Of a DNA stretch of 8,054 bases, positions 1-6,244 are shown in pieces. A model generated the notes under the pieces. It was not told where the DNA came from. It made no database searches and saw nothing but the letters and a program-made list of their open reading frames with translations. A program made the position numbers and the translations under genes. Positions within the stretch are counted from its first letter, which is position 1. Each line of letters begins with the position of its first letter. The DNA lies in the NCBI GenBank assembly GCA_011523485.1, contig WTGR01000481.1, positions 264-8,317 of the forward strand, read 5' to 3'. This stretch comes from Acidobacteriota bacterium (GTDB lineage: Bacteria > Acidobacteriota > Vicinamibacteria > Vicinamibacterales > UBA8438).

Positions 1-35
1 GGTTCGGGCGCTCCGCGGCTCGCGCCGCTTCGGGC
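1..35. repeat. GC-rich direct repeat, copy 1
   Basis: This is the first of two near-identical 35-bp units; the second is at 62-96, and they differ only at base 30 versus 91. Inside the unit, GCGGC (15-19) and GCCGC (24-28) form a 5-bp stem around a TCGC loop, and the heptamer TTCGGGC occurs at 3-9 and again at 29-35. The size, the palindrome and the intergenic position resemble REP-type elements. Because the unit starts at base 1, it may continue outside the window. No function can be read from it. Confidence 0.7.
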
Positions 36-61
36 ACGAATTCCGGTCTCTCGGGGAGTGG

Positions 62-96
62 GGTTCGGGCGCTCCGCGGCTCGCGCCGCTCCGGGC
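62..96. repeat. GC-rich direct repeat, copy 2
   Basis: This is the second copy of the unit at 1-35, with a 61-bp period. The same stem GCGGC (76-80) / GCCGC (85-89) is kept, and the only change is T to C at base 91. It ends about 10 bp before the putative -35 box of the SRP RNA promoter. No further copy was found elsewhere in the window by eye. Confidence 0.7.
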
Positions 97-106
97 TCCC
101 GCACGG

Positions 107-135
107 TTGATCGAACGCCGCGGGCGGCGTACACT
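107..135 (+). promoter_or_regulatory. Putative sigma70 promoter of the SRP RNA gene
   Basis: A -35-like TTGATC (107-112) and a -10-like TACACT (130-135) each match 4 of 6 consensus bases, and the spacer is exactly 17 bp. A start near base 142 would give a precursor about 20 nt longer than the folded RNA at its 5' end, to be trimmed by processing. The dnaX operon downstream may also use this promoter by read-through, since no strong terminator or second promoter is visible at 272-340. Confidence 0.5.
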
Positions 136-164
136 GGGGTTTCCGCGCGTGGTGACGGGTCGCG

Positions 165-271
165 CCGCGGCTCGGAACCTGTGCAATTTCAGCCTACGAA
201 CCGCGTCAGGGCCGGAAGGCAGCAGCGCTAAGTAGCCACTGACATGTGCCGCAGGCTCTTCCGGGCCGCGG
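165..271 (+). ncRNA. ffs: Signal recognition particle RNA, small bacterial (4.5S) type
   Basis: This is the RNA scaffold of the bacterial signal recognition particle. It binds Ffh and FtsY and directs nascent membrane proteins to the translocon. The diagnostic domain IV is visible: a GGAA tetraloop (214-217) closed by GCC/GGC, flanked by the conserved internal loop (CAGG at 207-210 opposite AGCAG at 221-225). The ends fold back: 165-177 pair with 259-271 in 13 continuous pairs (one G-U), followed by CCTG (178-181) with CAGG (252-255) across a 3-nt bulge. GTCA (205-208) pairs with TGAC (240-243). The length of about 107 nt and the lack of an Alu domain indicate the 4.5S form. Its position just upstream of dnaX is common in bacteria. 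The exact ends are uncertain by a few bases, since 163-164 could extend the stem. Confidence 0.95.
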
Positions 272-340
272 TGGGACCCGTGTCCGCGGTCCGCCGGTCT
301 TCCACCGCTCGCGGCCGCGCCCAACGAGCCTTGGCGACGG

Positions 341-2263
341 ATGGCCTACCAGGTTCTCGCACGCAAGTACCGGCCGCAGCGGTTCGATGACGTCGTCGGC
401 CAGCAGGCCGCCACGAAGACGCTGCGCAACGCGCTGGCCCAGGGGCGGCTTGCCCAGGCGTTCGTGTTCGCCGGCCCCCGCGGCGTGGGAAAGACGACGA
501 CCGCCCGCATACTCGCCCGCGCGTTGAACTGCACGAAGGGTCCGACGCCGGACCCGTGCGGGACGTGCGACGCGTGCGTGGAGATCGCCGAGGGGCGCGA
601 CATCGACGTCCTGGAGATCGACGCCGCCACCCACACGCAGGTGGACAACATTCGCGAGGTGATCATCGCCGGGCTGGCGATGGCCCCGGTCCGAAACCGC
701 TACAAGGTCTACATCATCGACGAGGTTCACCAGCTCTCCAGCCACTCGTTCAACGCGTTGCTCAAGTCGATCGAGGAGCCGCCGCCGCACGTCGCGTTCA
801 TGATGGCGACGACGCAGCTCGAGAAGATCCCGGAGACCATCCTGTCGCGGTCGCAGGTCTACGAGCTGCGGACCATCGGCCGGCAGCAGATCGCCGAACA
901 GTTGCGGATGATCGCGGACGCCGAGTCGATCGTCGTCGACGACGCGGCGTTGGGGCTCGTCGCGCGCGCGGCCGACGGCAGCATGCGCGACGCCCAGAGC
1001 GCCTTCGATCAGGTGATCGCCTTCGCCGGCCGGACGATCGGGGTCGACGACGTCTCGACCGTGCTCGGCCTCATCGGACGAGACCCCGTTCTCGACGCGG
1101 TTGCCGCCGTCGCCGACGAGGATGCAGCCGCGGTGTTCGATCTCGCCGGACGGTTCGTCGAGGCGGGCTACGATCTGCGGCTGGTCTGCCGCGAGCTCTC
1201 GCGTGCGGTGCGCGACCTGCTCGTCCTGTCGATAGACGCGGCGCGGGCCGCCGATCCGGAGATTGCCGGGGAGGGCGAGCGAGAACGACTGGTTGCGCTC
1301 GCGCGGCGGTTCTCACGCGAGGATCTGCTGCGCGGTTTCGACGCCATGGCTCGCGCCGAGGTGGAGATCCGGACCGCGATGCAGCCGCGCTACCACCTCG
1401 AGATGGCTCTGCTCCGCTGGATGCACCTGCGCAAGCTGGTGCCGCTCAGCGACTTGCTGCAGGGGCGCGGCGCTTCCGCGTCCGCCGGGGCATCCGCCGG
1501 CCCGCAGCGGAAGCCGCGCCCGAAGCCCGGGCCGCGGCGGGTGTCCGCTGCCCTCTCGGCGGAACGCGTGGCAGACGGGGCGCCGGAGCGCCGGGCAGAC
1601 GTCTCGTCTCCTTCCGAGCCGGCGCAGGGCGGTTCGCGGATCGCGGGAGGAGGAGCGCAGGCGGCGCCGAACCGCGCGCCTCAGGCCGCGCACACGGATC
1701 CGGAGGCGTCGAGCACGCCGCCAGTCGCGGCCTCCCCGGGCGAGCCCCGCGTCGCTCGTACGCCCGCCGCGCCGACTCCCGCCCCCGCCGCCGGTTCGGG
1801 GGAGGTCGACGCGACGGACAGGCTGCTGGCGGAGATCAGGCAGGCCAACCGGTTCTTCTACGGGACGGTCGCCTCTCAGGCGCAACGGATCGAGATCGTG
1901 GAAGATCGCCTCGTCTTCGCCTTCCCCCCGGCGCGGCAGACCCTGGCCGCTCAACTGAGAGCGAAGCGGGAATGGCTCGAGACGTTGTGCGCGCGGGTGG
2001 TCGGGCGGCGGCTGACGGTCGACGTGGTGCAGGAGCAGGCCGCCGAGGCGCCGGTTGCACAGGCGCCGGGCGGCACGGTCGCGTCGCCGGGGGGCGCCGG
2101 CGGGACGGGTACGGTGGCCGCGGAGAATCCGGCGGCGGGCGACCATCCCCCGGCCGCGGACGGTCCGGCGGCCGAGTTGCGCGCGCGGGCGCTCGGCGAC
2201 AGCGTCGTCAAGGCGATGCTGGAGCTGTTTCCGGCGGAGATCACCGGTGTCGAGAAGATCTGA
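341..2263 (+). CDS. dnaX: DNA polymerase III subunit gamma/tau (clamp loader ATPase)
   Basis: This is the AAA+ motor subunit of the replicative clamp loader, which loads the beta clamp and ties the polymerase cores to the helicase. The start [20 protein letters not shown] is canonical for DnaX. Walker A GPRGVGKT is at residues 45-52, zinc-module cysteines are at 64, 73, 76 and 79, and Walker B IIDE is at 125-128. The arginine finger is in LSRS (R170), where the family usually has SRC, and sensor 2 GSMRDA is at 213-218. The collar domain runs to about residue 375. A Pro/Ala-rich linker (about 376-487) leads to a tau-type C-terminal domain (488-565), a second linker, and a final [18 protein letters not shown] tail. 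At 640 aa it is full-length tau; no A-rich slippery site is seen for making a short gamma form. The Shine-Dalgarno sequence is weak. The stop codon overlaps the ybaB start by one base. Confidence 0.97.
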   Translation: MAYQVLARKYRPQRFDDVVGQQAATKTLRNALAQGRLAQAFVFAGPRGVGKTTTARILARALNCTKGPTPDPCGTCDACVEIAEGRDIDVLEIDAATHTQVDNIREVIIAGLAMAPVRNRYKVYIIDEVHQLSSHSFNALLKSIEEPPPHVAFMMATTQLEKIPETILSRSQVYELRTIGRQQIAEQLRMIADAESIVVDDAALGLVARAADGSMRDAQSAFDQVIAFAGRTIGVDDVSTVLGLIGRDPVLDAVAAVADEDAAAVFDLAGRFVEAGYDLRLVCRELSRAVRDLLVLSIDAARAADPEIAGEGERERLVALARRFSREDLLRGFDAMARAEVEIRTAMQPRYHLEMALLRWMHLRKLVPLSDLLQGRGASASAGASAGPQRKPRPKPGPRRVSAALSAERVADGAPERRADVSSPSEPAQGGSRIAGGGAQAAPNRAPQAAHTDPEASSTPPVAASPGEPRVARTPAAPTPAPAAGSGEVDATDRLLAEIRQANRFFYGTVASQAQRIEIVEDRLVFAFPPARQTLAAQLRAKREWLETLCARVVGRRLTVDVVQEQAAEAPVAQAPGGTVASPGGAGGTGTVAAENPAAGDHPPAADGPAAELRARALGDSVVKAMLELFPAEITGVEKI

Positions 2264-2565
2264 TGAACATCCAACAGATGATGAAGCAGGCCCAGGAAAT
2301 GCAGGAACGCCTGCAGCGTGAGCTCGCCGCCACCGAGGTGGAGGCAACGGCCGGCGGCGGCATGGTGACCGTCGTCATGAACGGCGTCAAGCAGTTGCGC
2401 GCGGTCACGATCGATCCCGAGGTCGTCTCTGCGGACGACGTCGAGATGCTCCAGGATCTCATCGTGGCGGCGGTCAACGACGCGCAACGCAAGGTCGACG
2501 AGGAAGTAGCCGGCCGGATGGGCGGCATGATGGGCGGCCTGCGGATTCCGGGATTCGGTGGATGA
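2263..2565 (+). CDS. ybaB: YbaB/EbfC family nucleoid-associated protein
   Basis: This is a small DNA-binding protein of the YbaB/EbfC family. Family members form homodimers and coat DNA, and their gene is very often placed between dnaX and recR. At 100 aa the length is normal. The start [18 protein letters not shown] forms the charged N-terminal helix. It is followed by the family core, with [15 protein letters not shown] (residues 31-45) and the conserved IDPEVV stretch (50-55), then a helical C-terminal half ending in a Gly/Met-rich tail (MGGMMGG, 86-92). The ATG overlaps the dnaX TGA as TGATG and the 3' end overlaps recR by 4 bp (ATGA), so translation is probably coupled on both sides. GAGAAG (2252-2257) may act as its ribosome binding site. 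Its precise role in replication or repair is not settled for the family. Confidence 0.95.
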   Translation: MNIQQMMKQAQEMQERLQRELAATEVEATAGGGMVTVVMNGVKQLRAVTIDPEVVSADDVEMLQDLIVAAVNDAQRKVDEEVAGRMGGMMGGLRIPGFGG

Positions 2566-3158
2566 CCGAGCTCGGACCGCTGCAGGCGCTGGTGGACCAG
2601 CTTCAACGGTTGCCGGGAATCGGGGCCAAGGGCGCCCAGCGGCTGGCGTTTCATCTGCTGCGCCAGCCGCGTGACGACGTGGAGGCGCTGGTCGGGGCCA
2701 TCCGCGATGTCAAGGAGCGGATCACCTACTGCTCGGTCTGCCACAACATCACCGACGCCGACCCCTGCTACTACTGCACGCACGACGGCCGCGACCGCAG
2801 CGTCATCTGCGTCGTGGAAGATCCCCACAACGTGGCCGCGGTGGAGCGGACGAAGGAGTTCAACGGCGCCTACCACGTGCTGATGGGAGCGCTGTCGCCG
2901 CTGCAGGGCGTCGGCCCCGACGAATTGCGCATCAAGAGCCTGCTCGATCGCGTCGGCCGCGGCGAGGTCGCCGAGGTGATCCTGGCGACGAATCCCAACG
3001 TCGAGGGCGAGGCGACGGCCATCTATCTGGCGAAGCTGCTGAAACCGCTCGGCGTGCGCGTCACCCGGATTGCGATGGGGCTGCCGGTCGGCAGCGACAT
3101 CGAGTACGCCGACGACGTGACGATCCACAAGGCGATGGAGGGCCGGCGCGACCTGTAG
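2562..3158 (+). CDS. recR: Recombination mediator protein RecR
   Basis: RecR works with RecO (and RecF) to load RecA onto SSB-coated single-stranded DNA during gap repair. At 198 aa it matches the usual ~200 aa. An N-terminal helix-hairpin-helix lies around [17 protein letters not shown] (residues 17-33). The four zinc-finger cysteines are C57, C60, C69 and C72. A Toprim domain follows, with VVEDP (84-88, acidic E86) and the conserved [13 protein letters not shown] region (141-153). The C-terminal segment carries the family motif [11 protein letters not shown] (174-184). The ATG shares ATGA with the ybaB stop, making it the third gene of the dnaX operon. The gene ends with TAG 15 bp from the convergent stop of the next gene. 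No T-run terminator separates the two; only a short CCGG/CCGG foldback (3162-3172) lies there. Confidence 0.97.
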   Translation: MTELGPLQALVDQLQRLPGIGAKGAQRLAFHLLRQPRDDVEALVGAIRDVKERITYCSVCHNITDADPCYYCTHDGRDRSVICVVEDPHNVAAVERTKEFNGAYHVLMGALSPLQGVGPDELRIKSLLDRVGRGEVAEVILATNPNVEGEATAIYLAKLLKPLGVRVTRIAMGLPVGSDIEYADDVTIHKAMEGRRDL

Positions 3159-3173
3159 GAGCCGGTGGCCGGA

Positions 3174-4979
3174 TCAGTCGCGGTCGTCGTTGCGCCCCGC
3201 CGGCGTCCGTGACAATGCCTCCTCCGCGGTCAAACGCTCCAGCACGCGGGCGGTCGCCGGCGCGCGGGTCTCCTCGCTGGCCGGACCGACGTCGCGCCGC
3301 AGGCGCTCCATGCCATCCGCGTCGTCGACGTCGTACCACCCCGCGATCCGCTCCACTGCGATTCCGGACCGGGCGGCGGCGCGCACCGTGTCCTCGAATG
3401 CCGACGATGTTCCCCAGCGGACGCCGGTGAACAGATCGGGAACGGCGTCGCCCGCATCGGGAGCGGTCAGGCCGATCAGGTAATAGCCGCCGTCGGCGGC
3501 GGGGCCCAGCGTCACGGTTCCGGGTCTCAGTCGCGCCAGCGCGTCGGCGACGTGTTCGGCGGGCAGCGTCGGCAGGTCCGATCCGATGAGCACTACCCTG
3601 GTGAAGCCGGCCGCGAAGAGATCCTCGAACAGATTGCGTTCCCGCGCGCCGAGGTCGCCCCCGCGCTGGGGAAGCAGCAGGGTCCGGTCGATGCCGAGCG
3701 GGGCGAATCCGTCGGCTTCGGCGCCGGGCGCGCAGGCGACGCGCCAGGCGACGTCCGGCAGGGCGCCGCGGATCGCCACGGTGTCCGCCAGGAAGGCCGC
3801 GTAGAGCTGCCGCCGGTCCGCTTCCGCGGGTATCGCCTGCCGGAGGCGGCTCTTCGGCGCCCGGGCGCCGGCGGGCGAGCGCGCCATGACCGCTACCGCC
3901 GCGGGCCCCCGCTTCTCGGCAGCGAGTCTGCGTGGGGAGAGTCCGCGGCGCGCCAGCACCGCCATCCCGGCGGCCATCCAGACGAGCATGCGCGCCGTGC
4001 GCGTGGTCGCCAGCGTGACGCCGGTGGTCTCGCCGAACCCCAACAATGTCGCGACGGCCGCGGTGCCGGCCTGGTCGACGCCGATTCGTAGCGGGACCAC
4101 CTTGAAGATCACGTTGACGAAGCGGTTCGCGGCTTCGAACACGAAGACCTCCACGAGCGTGGGGGCTCGGGCTCCGATGACCGAGAGCACGACGAACGCT
4201 TCCGTGACGGCCAACGCATGGAACGACATCTCGAGCGAGGCCACCAGCAGCACGTGGGGCCACGTCCGCGGGTAGTCGCGGTGGATGCGGGACTCCGCGT
4301 TCCGGGCGCGATCCGCGGCCCGCTCGAGCAACGCGGTCGCCACGCCGCGCCGCGCGAGCCAGCGGAGCGGCGCGCTGGCGGCCCGGACGCGATTCCAGAT
4401 GAGCCAGTGCGCGCCCGCCACGAACAGCACGAGGGTCGCCAGCGGCAGGCCGTAGAGCAGCCAGTCGGATGCCGGCGGCTGGACCATCATCACGAGCGCG
4501 ACCGCGCCGGCGCCGACCACGACGACCACTGACAGGGTGTAGAAGAGCGTCTCGACCGCCAGCGCCGGAACCGTGCGGCCAAGGGGCGCGCGGTCCCGGA
4601 GGTACAGCACCTTGACCGGCTCGCCGGCGACGAGACTCAGCGGGGTCAGGTTGGCGACCGCGTCGCCGGCCACGAACGCCGCCAGCAGACTGCGCAGGCC
4701 GAGGCCGTGTCCGGGGGGCAGACAGCGCAGCCAGGCCAGTGCGCGCACCGCGAAACGGAGGCCCGACAGCACGATCACCAGACCGAACGTCCAGCCCAGT
4801 TCGCCGATATGGCCGGCCACGGTTCCGACGCCGGCTTCATGGAGGTAGTACCCGAACAGCGCGAAGCCGCCGATCGTGGCGAGCAGGCCGACCGTGCCGG
4901 AACGTCGGCCGGATGTCGCGGGACGTGTGTTCATCGGGGAACGGAGGCGGCCGGCGACAGACCGTCGGCTCGCTGCCAT
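3174..4979 (-). CDS. Fusion: LPG-synthase-TM/flippase-like membrane domain plus DUF2064 glycosyltransferase-like domain
   Basis: The 601-aa protein has two parts. Residues ~28-345 form a multi-pass membrane domain resembling the LPG_synthase_TM (UPF0104, flippase-like) family, with the signature GDAVANLTPLSLVAGEPVKV (105-124) and hydrophobic segments near 29-47, 62-80, 139-166, 173-193, 243-269, 298-316 and 325-342. Residues ~358-565 match DUF2064 (TIGR04282-type, GT-A-like fold): the N-terminal AVAVMARSPAG with KSRLRQAIP, then IGSDLPTLP (465-473, D468), LGPAADGGYYLIGL (491-504) and the late YDVDDADGM (549-557). The reading frame is continuous across the junction (~345-358). It plausibly handles a lipid-linked sugar or phospholipid at the inner membrane, but the substrate is unknown; hopanoid-associated HpnL-like proteins are one alternative. 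M365 could allow separate translation of the second domain. The true start may be M16 (ATG at 4934), because M1 lies on the divergent gene's promoter. It is convergent with recR. Confidence 0.85.
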   Translation of the reverse strand: MAASRRSVAGRLRSPMNTRPATSGRRSGTVGLLATIGGFALFGYYLHEAGVGTVAGHIGELGWTFGLVIVLSGLRFAVRALAWLRCLPPGHGLGLRSLLAAFVAGDAVANLTPLSLVAGEPVKVLYLRDRAPLGRTVPALAVETLFYTLSVVVVVGAGAVALVMMVQPPASDWLLYGLPLATLVLFVAGAHWLIWNRVRAASAPLRWLARRGVATALLERAADRARNAESRIHRDYPRTWPHVLLVASLEMSFHALAVTEAFVVLSVIGARAPTLVEVFVFEAANRFVNVIFKVVPLRIGVDQAGTAAVATLLGFGETTGVTLATTRTARMLVWMAAGMAVLARRGLSPRRLAAEKRGPAAVAVMARSPAGARAPKSRLRQAIPAEADRRQLYAAFLADTVAIRGALPDVAWRVACAPGAEADGFAPLGIDRTLLLPQRGGDLGARERNLFEDLFAAGFTRVVLIGSDLPTLPAEHVADALARLRPGTVTLGPAADGGYYLIGLTAPDAGDAVPDLFTGVRWGTSSAFEDTVRAAARSGIAVERIAGWYDVDDADGMERLRRDVGPASEETRAPATARVLERLTAEEALSRTPAGRNDDRD

Positions 4980-4982
4980 AAT
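4954..4982 (+). promoter_or_regulatory. Putative promoter of the DUF4203 gene
   Basis: CATAAT (4977-4982, 5 of 6 matches to the -10 consensus) follows GCGACA (4954-4959, 4 of 6 matches to the -35) with a 17-bp spacer. Transcription would begin around 4988-4990, only 2-4 bases before the ATG at 4992, so the message would be almost leaderless. The element lies inside the first 9 codons of the longest version of the divergent gene, which argues for that gene's shorter start at 4934. Confidence 0.45.
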
Positions 4983-4991
4983 CGGCGGGTC

Positions 4992-5588
4992 ATGGAGTCG
5001 GTTTCCCTCCAGTTTCCCGTCGCCGTCATTCTACTCGGCGGCGGGCTGGTGGCCGGCTTCGCGGGATACCCGTTGCTGCGGCCGCTGCTGGCGCTGTACG
5101 GCTTCATCGGCGGCGTGATCGTCACGCCCACGTTCGCCGATGAGCTCGACGGCTGGTGGTTCATCGGGGCGACGCTGGCCGGCGGACTCGCCGGGGCGGC
5201 GGTGGCCCTGGCGGTCTACCTCGCCACGGTGGCGCTCCTCGGGGCCGGCGCGGCGGCGTTCATCGTGCACCTGGCTGTCGAACGCGATCCGGAGATCTGG
5301 CTCGTGGTCGCCGCCTCCGTGCTCGGCGCGCTCATGGCGCTGATCGTCCGTCGCTACGTGGTGATCATCGCAACGGCGTTCGTCGGAGGCTGGACCACGC
5401 TGGTCGGCGGGCTGGCGCTGTCCCGGAACCAGGCCGCGATGGCCGCCACGGCGGGCGACGTGTCCGGGTTGTTCCCGCTGGTGCCCCTCGAAGGGCAGGA
5501 GGCTTTCGCGGCCGCCTGGCTCGTGCTCGGCCTGCTCGGATCCGTGGTGCAGCTTCTCGCGTCCAGAAGCGTTCGCGGCGACGATTGA
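4992..5588 (+). CDS. DUF4203 (TMEM198-like) seven-helix membrane protein
   Basis: This is a small integral membrane protein of 198 aa made almost wholly of hydrophobic segments, near residues 8-24, 29-46, 56-74, 76-95, 101-119, 122-142 and 171-190. The Gly-rich helices, the LYGFIGGVIV region (35-44) and the seven-helix plan resemble DUF4203 (TMEM198 / TM7SF3-type) proteins, whose bacterial members have no established function. The ATG at 4992 was chosen because the protein turns hydrophobic right after it and a promoter lies just upstream. The open frame continues further upstream, but that part is antisense to the flippase-like gene and looks like a shadow. GGCGGG (4984-4989) is the only Shine-Dalgarno-like sequence, and it would be mostly absent from the predicted short-leader mRNA. 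It is divergent from the flippase fusion, so a shared control region is possible. The short polar tail SRSVRGDD is probably cytosolic. Confidence 0.75.
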   Translation: MESVSLQFPVAVILLGGGLVAGFAGYPLLRPLLALYGFIGGVIVTPTFADELDGWWFIGATLAGGLAGAAVALAVYLATVALLGAGAAAFIVHLAVERDPEIWLVVAASVLGALMALIVRRYVVIIATAFVGGWTTLVGGLALSRNQAAMAATAGDVSGLFPLVPLEGQEAFAAAWLVLGLLGSVVQLLASRSVRGDD

Positions 5589-5651
5589 CCCTGCCGGCGG
5601 CGGCGGCGAATGCGCCCCGGCCGCGGACGCCGCGCCAACGGTGCGCGGAGA

Positions 5652-5660
5652 TGATATGAT
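5652..5660 (+). promoter_or_regulatory. Extended -10 promoter element for tRNA-Asn
   Basis: TGATATGAT is an extended -10 (TGN followed by TATGAT, 5 of 6 matches) ending 16 bp before the mature tRNA 5' end. Transcription would start near 5667, giving a ~10-nt leader for RNase P to remove. No good -35 is seen (GCGCCA at 5632-5637 with a 17-bp spacer is poor), which is typical where the extended TG motif compensates. A 6-bp CCGCGC/GCGCGG foldback (5630-5648) lies just upstream. Confidence 0.5.
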
Positions 5661-5676
5661 GAACGGTCTTGCATGT

Positions 5677-5752
5677 TCCTCAGTAGCTCAATTGGCAGAG
5701 CATCCGGCTGTTAACCGGAGGGTTGCTGGTTCAAGTCCAGCCTGAGGAGCCA
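5677..5752 (+). tRNA. tRNA-Asn (anticodon GTT)
   Basis: This is a complete 76-nt cloverleaf. The acceptor stem TCCTCAG (5677-5683) pairs with CTGAGGA (5742-5748), and G5749 is the discriminator base, as usual for tRNA-Asn. CCA is encoded (5750-5752). The D stem is GCTC/GAGC, the anticodon stem is TCCGG (5703-5707) / CCGGA (5715-5719), and the loop CTGTTAA carries the anticodon GTT at 5710-5712, which reads AAC and AAT. The T arm GCTGG/CCAGC encloses TTCAAGT. All stems are perfectly paired, so the gene looks functional. Its 3' end is duplicated downstream (5816-5847). Confidence 0.97.
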
Positions 5753-5770
5753 TTCCCCCTGGCGGGGGAA
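5753..5770 (+). terminator. Hairpin abutting the tRNA 3' end, possible terminator or processing signal
   Basis: TTCCCCC (5753-5759) and GGGGGAA (5764-5770) form a perfect 7-bp stem with a TGGC loop, starting directly after the tRNA CCA. No T-run follows, only the pyrimidine-rich stretch to 5790, so it is not a textbook intrinsic terminator. It could stop transcription weakly or guide 3' processing. Only the left arm is repeated in the downstream tRNA fragment. Confidence 0.4.
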
Positions 5771-5785
5771 CGCCTCCCCATCCTG

Positions 5786-5847
5786 TCCTCGGCTGTTGCG
5801 CCGTCGGCTGCAAGATTCAAGTCCAGCCTGAGGAGCCACTTCCCCCT
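5786..5847 (+). pseudogene. Degraded partial copy of the tRNA-Asn 3' end (tRNA fragment or att-like repeat)
   Basis: Bases 5816-5838 are identical over 23 bp to 5730-5752 of the tRNA, running from the T loop through the acceptor 3' strand, discriminator and CCA. The match continues into the flank (TTCCCCCT after one extra C, to 5847). Weaker similarity reaches back to the anticodon loop: GGCTGTT at 5791-5797 equals 5706-5712, and GGCTGC at 5806-5811 resembles GGTTGC at 5721-5726, both with an 85-bp offset. No matching 5' acceptor strand, D arm or proper anticodon stem is present, so it cannot be a normal tRNA. It may be the scar of a tandem tRNA duplication, or the attachment-site repeat of a lost integrated element; no integrase is nearby. 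Confidence 0.7.
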
Positions 5848-5885
5848 CCCTTCGGATCTCTGGTCAGCGCCGCACGCGGGACGCC

Positions 5886-6230
5886 CTACCCGGGCGGCCA
5901 GGTCATGTCGCGGCCGGCGAGCAGGTGCAGGTGAATGTGGAACACGGTCTGGCCCGCCGCGGCATTGCAGTTGAAGACCGTCCGGTAGCCGGCCGTCGCG
6001 TGCCCGCGGTCGGCCGCGATCCGGCTCGCCAGGTGCACCATTTCCCCGACCAGTTGCGCGTCGCCGGCGGTCAGGTCGTTGAGGGTGGAGATGTGGCGGC
6101 GCGGGATGATGAGGACATGGATGGGCGCCTGCGGGTTGATGTCGCTGAAGGCGACGAGGCGTTCGTCCTCGTGGACGACGTCGGCCGGGATCTCGCGGGC
6201 GGCGATCTTGCAGAACAGGCAGTCGGCCAT
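5886..6230 (-). CDS. HIT family (HINT-type) purine nucleotide phosphoramidase/hydrolase
   Basis: This is a histidine-triad protein; HINT members hydrolyse adenosine phosphoramidates and aminoacyl-adenylates. At 114 aa it is the normal length of a bacterial HinT. The family start is clear: DCLFCKIAAREIPADVVHED (residues 3-22), where C4 and C7 are the pair found in zinc-binding members. FSDINPQAPIHVLIIPRRHI (28-47) follows, and the catalytic triad is HIHLHLL (98-104; H98, H100, H102). N87 and N89 sit in the conserved FNCNAAAGQTVFH stretch. The ATG at 6230 lies 14 bp after the prmC stop and has only a weak GAGAA upstream, so it is probably the last gene of a prfA-prmC-HIT operon. It ends with TAG 38 bp from the tRNA fragment and is convergent to it. 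The physiological substrate is not evident. Confidence 0.93.
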   Translation of the reverse strand: MADCLFCKIAAREIPADVVHEDERLVAFSDINPQAPIHVLIIPRRHISTLNDLTAGDAQLVGEMVHLASRIAADRGHATAGYRTVFNCNAAAGQTVFHIHLHLLAGRDMTWPPG

Positions 6231-6244
6231 GGGGGTTCTCGGTA

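Noticed and set aside
1..96. CRISPR array
   Set aside because: There are only two repeat copies, one 26-bp gap and no cas genes; the units look REP-like.
556..2565. A 669-codon open frame overlapping dnaX and ending as YbaB
   Set aside because: It is a high-GC shadow frame: the upstream part is an Arg/Gly/Ala string without any domain, and only the last 100 codons are real (ybaB).
2055..3128. Long minus-strand open frames antisense to dnaX, ybaB and recR
   Set aside because: They are codon-bias shadows with no recognisable domain or ribosome binding site, opposite strongly supported genes.
3159..3173. Bidirectional terminator between recR and the convergent gene
   Set aside because: The 15-bp gap has only a 4-bp CCGG foldback and no T-tract on either strand.
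4707..4991. Upstream extension of the DUF4203 frame
   Set aside because: It is antisense to the flippase gene, polar and Arg-rich, while the family-like hydrophobic protein begins at ATG 4992 beside a promoter.
5028..5033. TAGAAT as a -10 box (minus strand) for the flippase fusion
   Set aside because: There is a good hexamer but no acceptable -35 at the right distance, and it lies inside the DUF4203 coding region; too weak to list as a promoter.
5630..5648. CCGCGC/GCGCGG foldback as a terminator of the DUF4203 gene
   Set aside because: It has a 6-bp stem with a 7-nt loop and no T-run, in very GC-rich DNA where such foldbacks are expected by chance.
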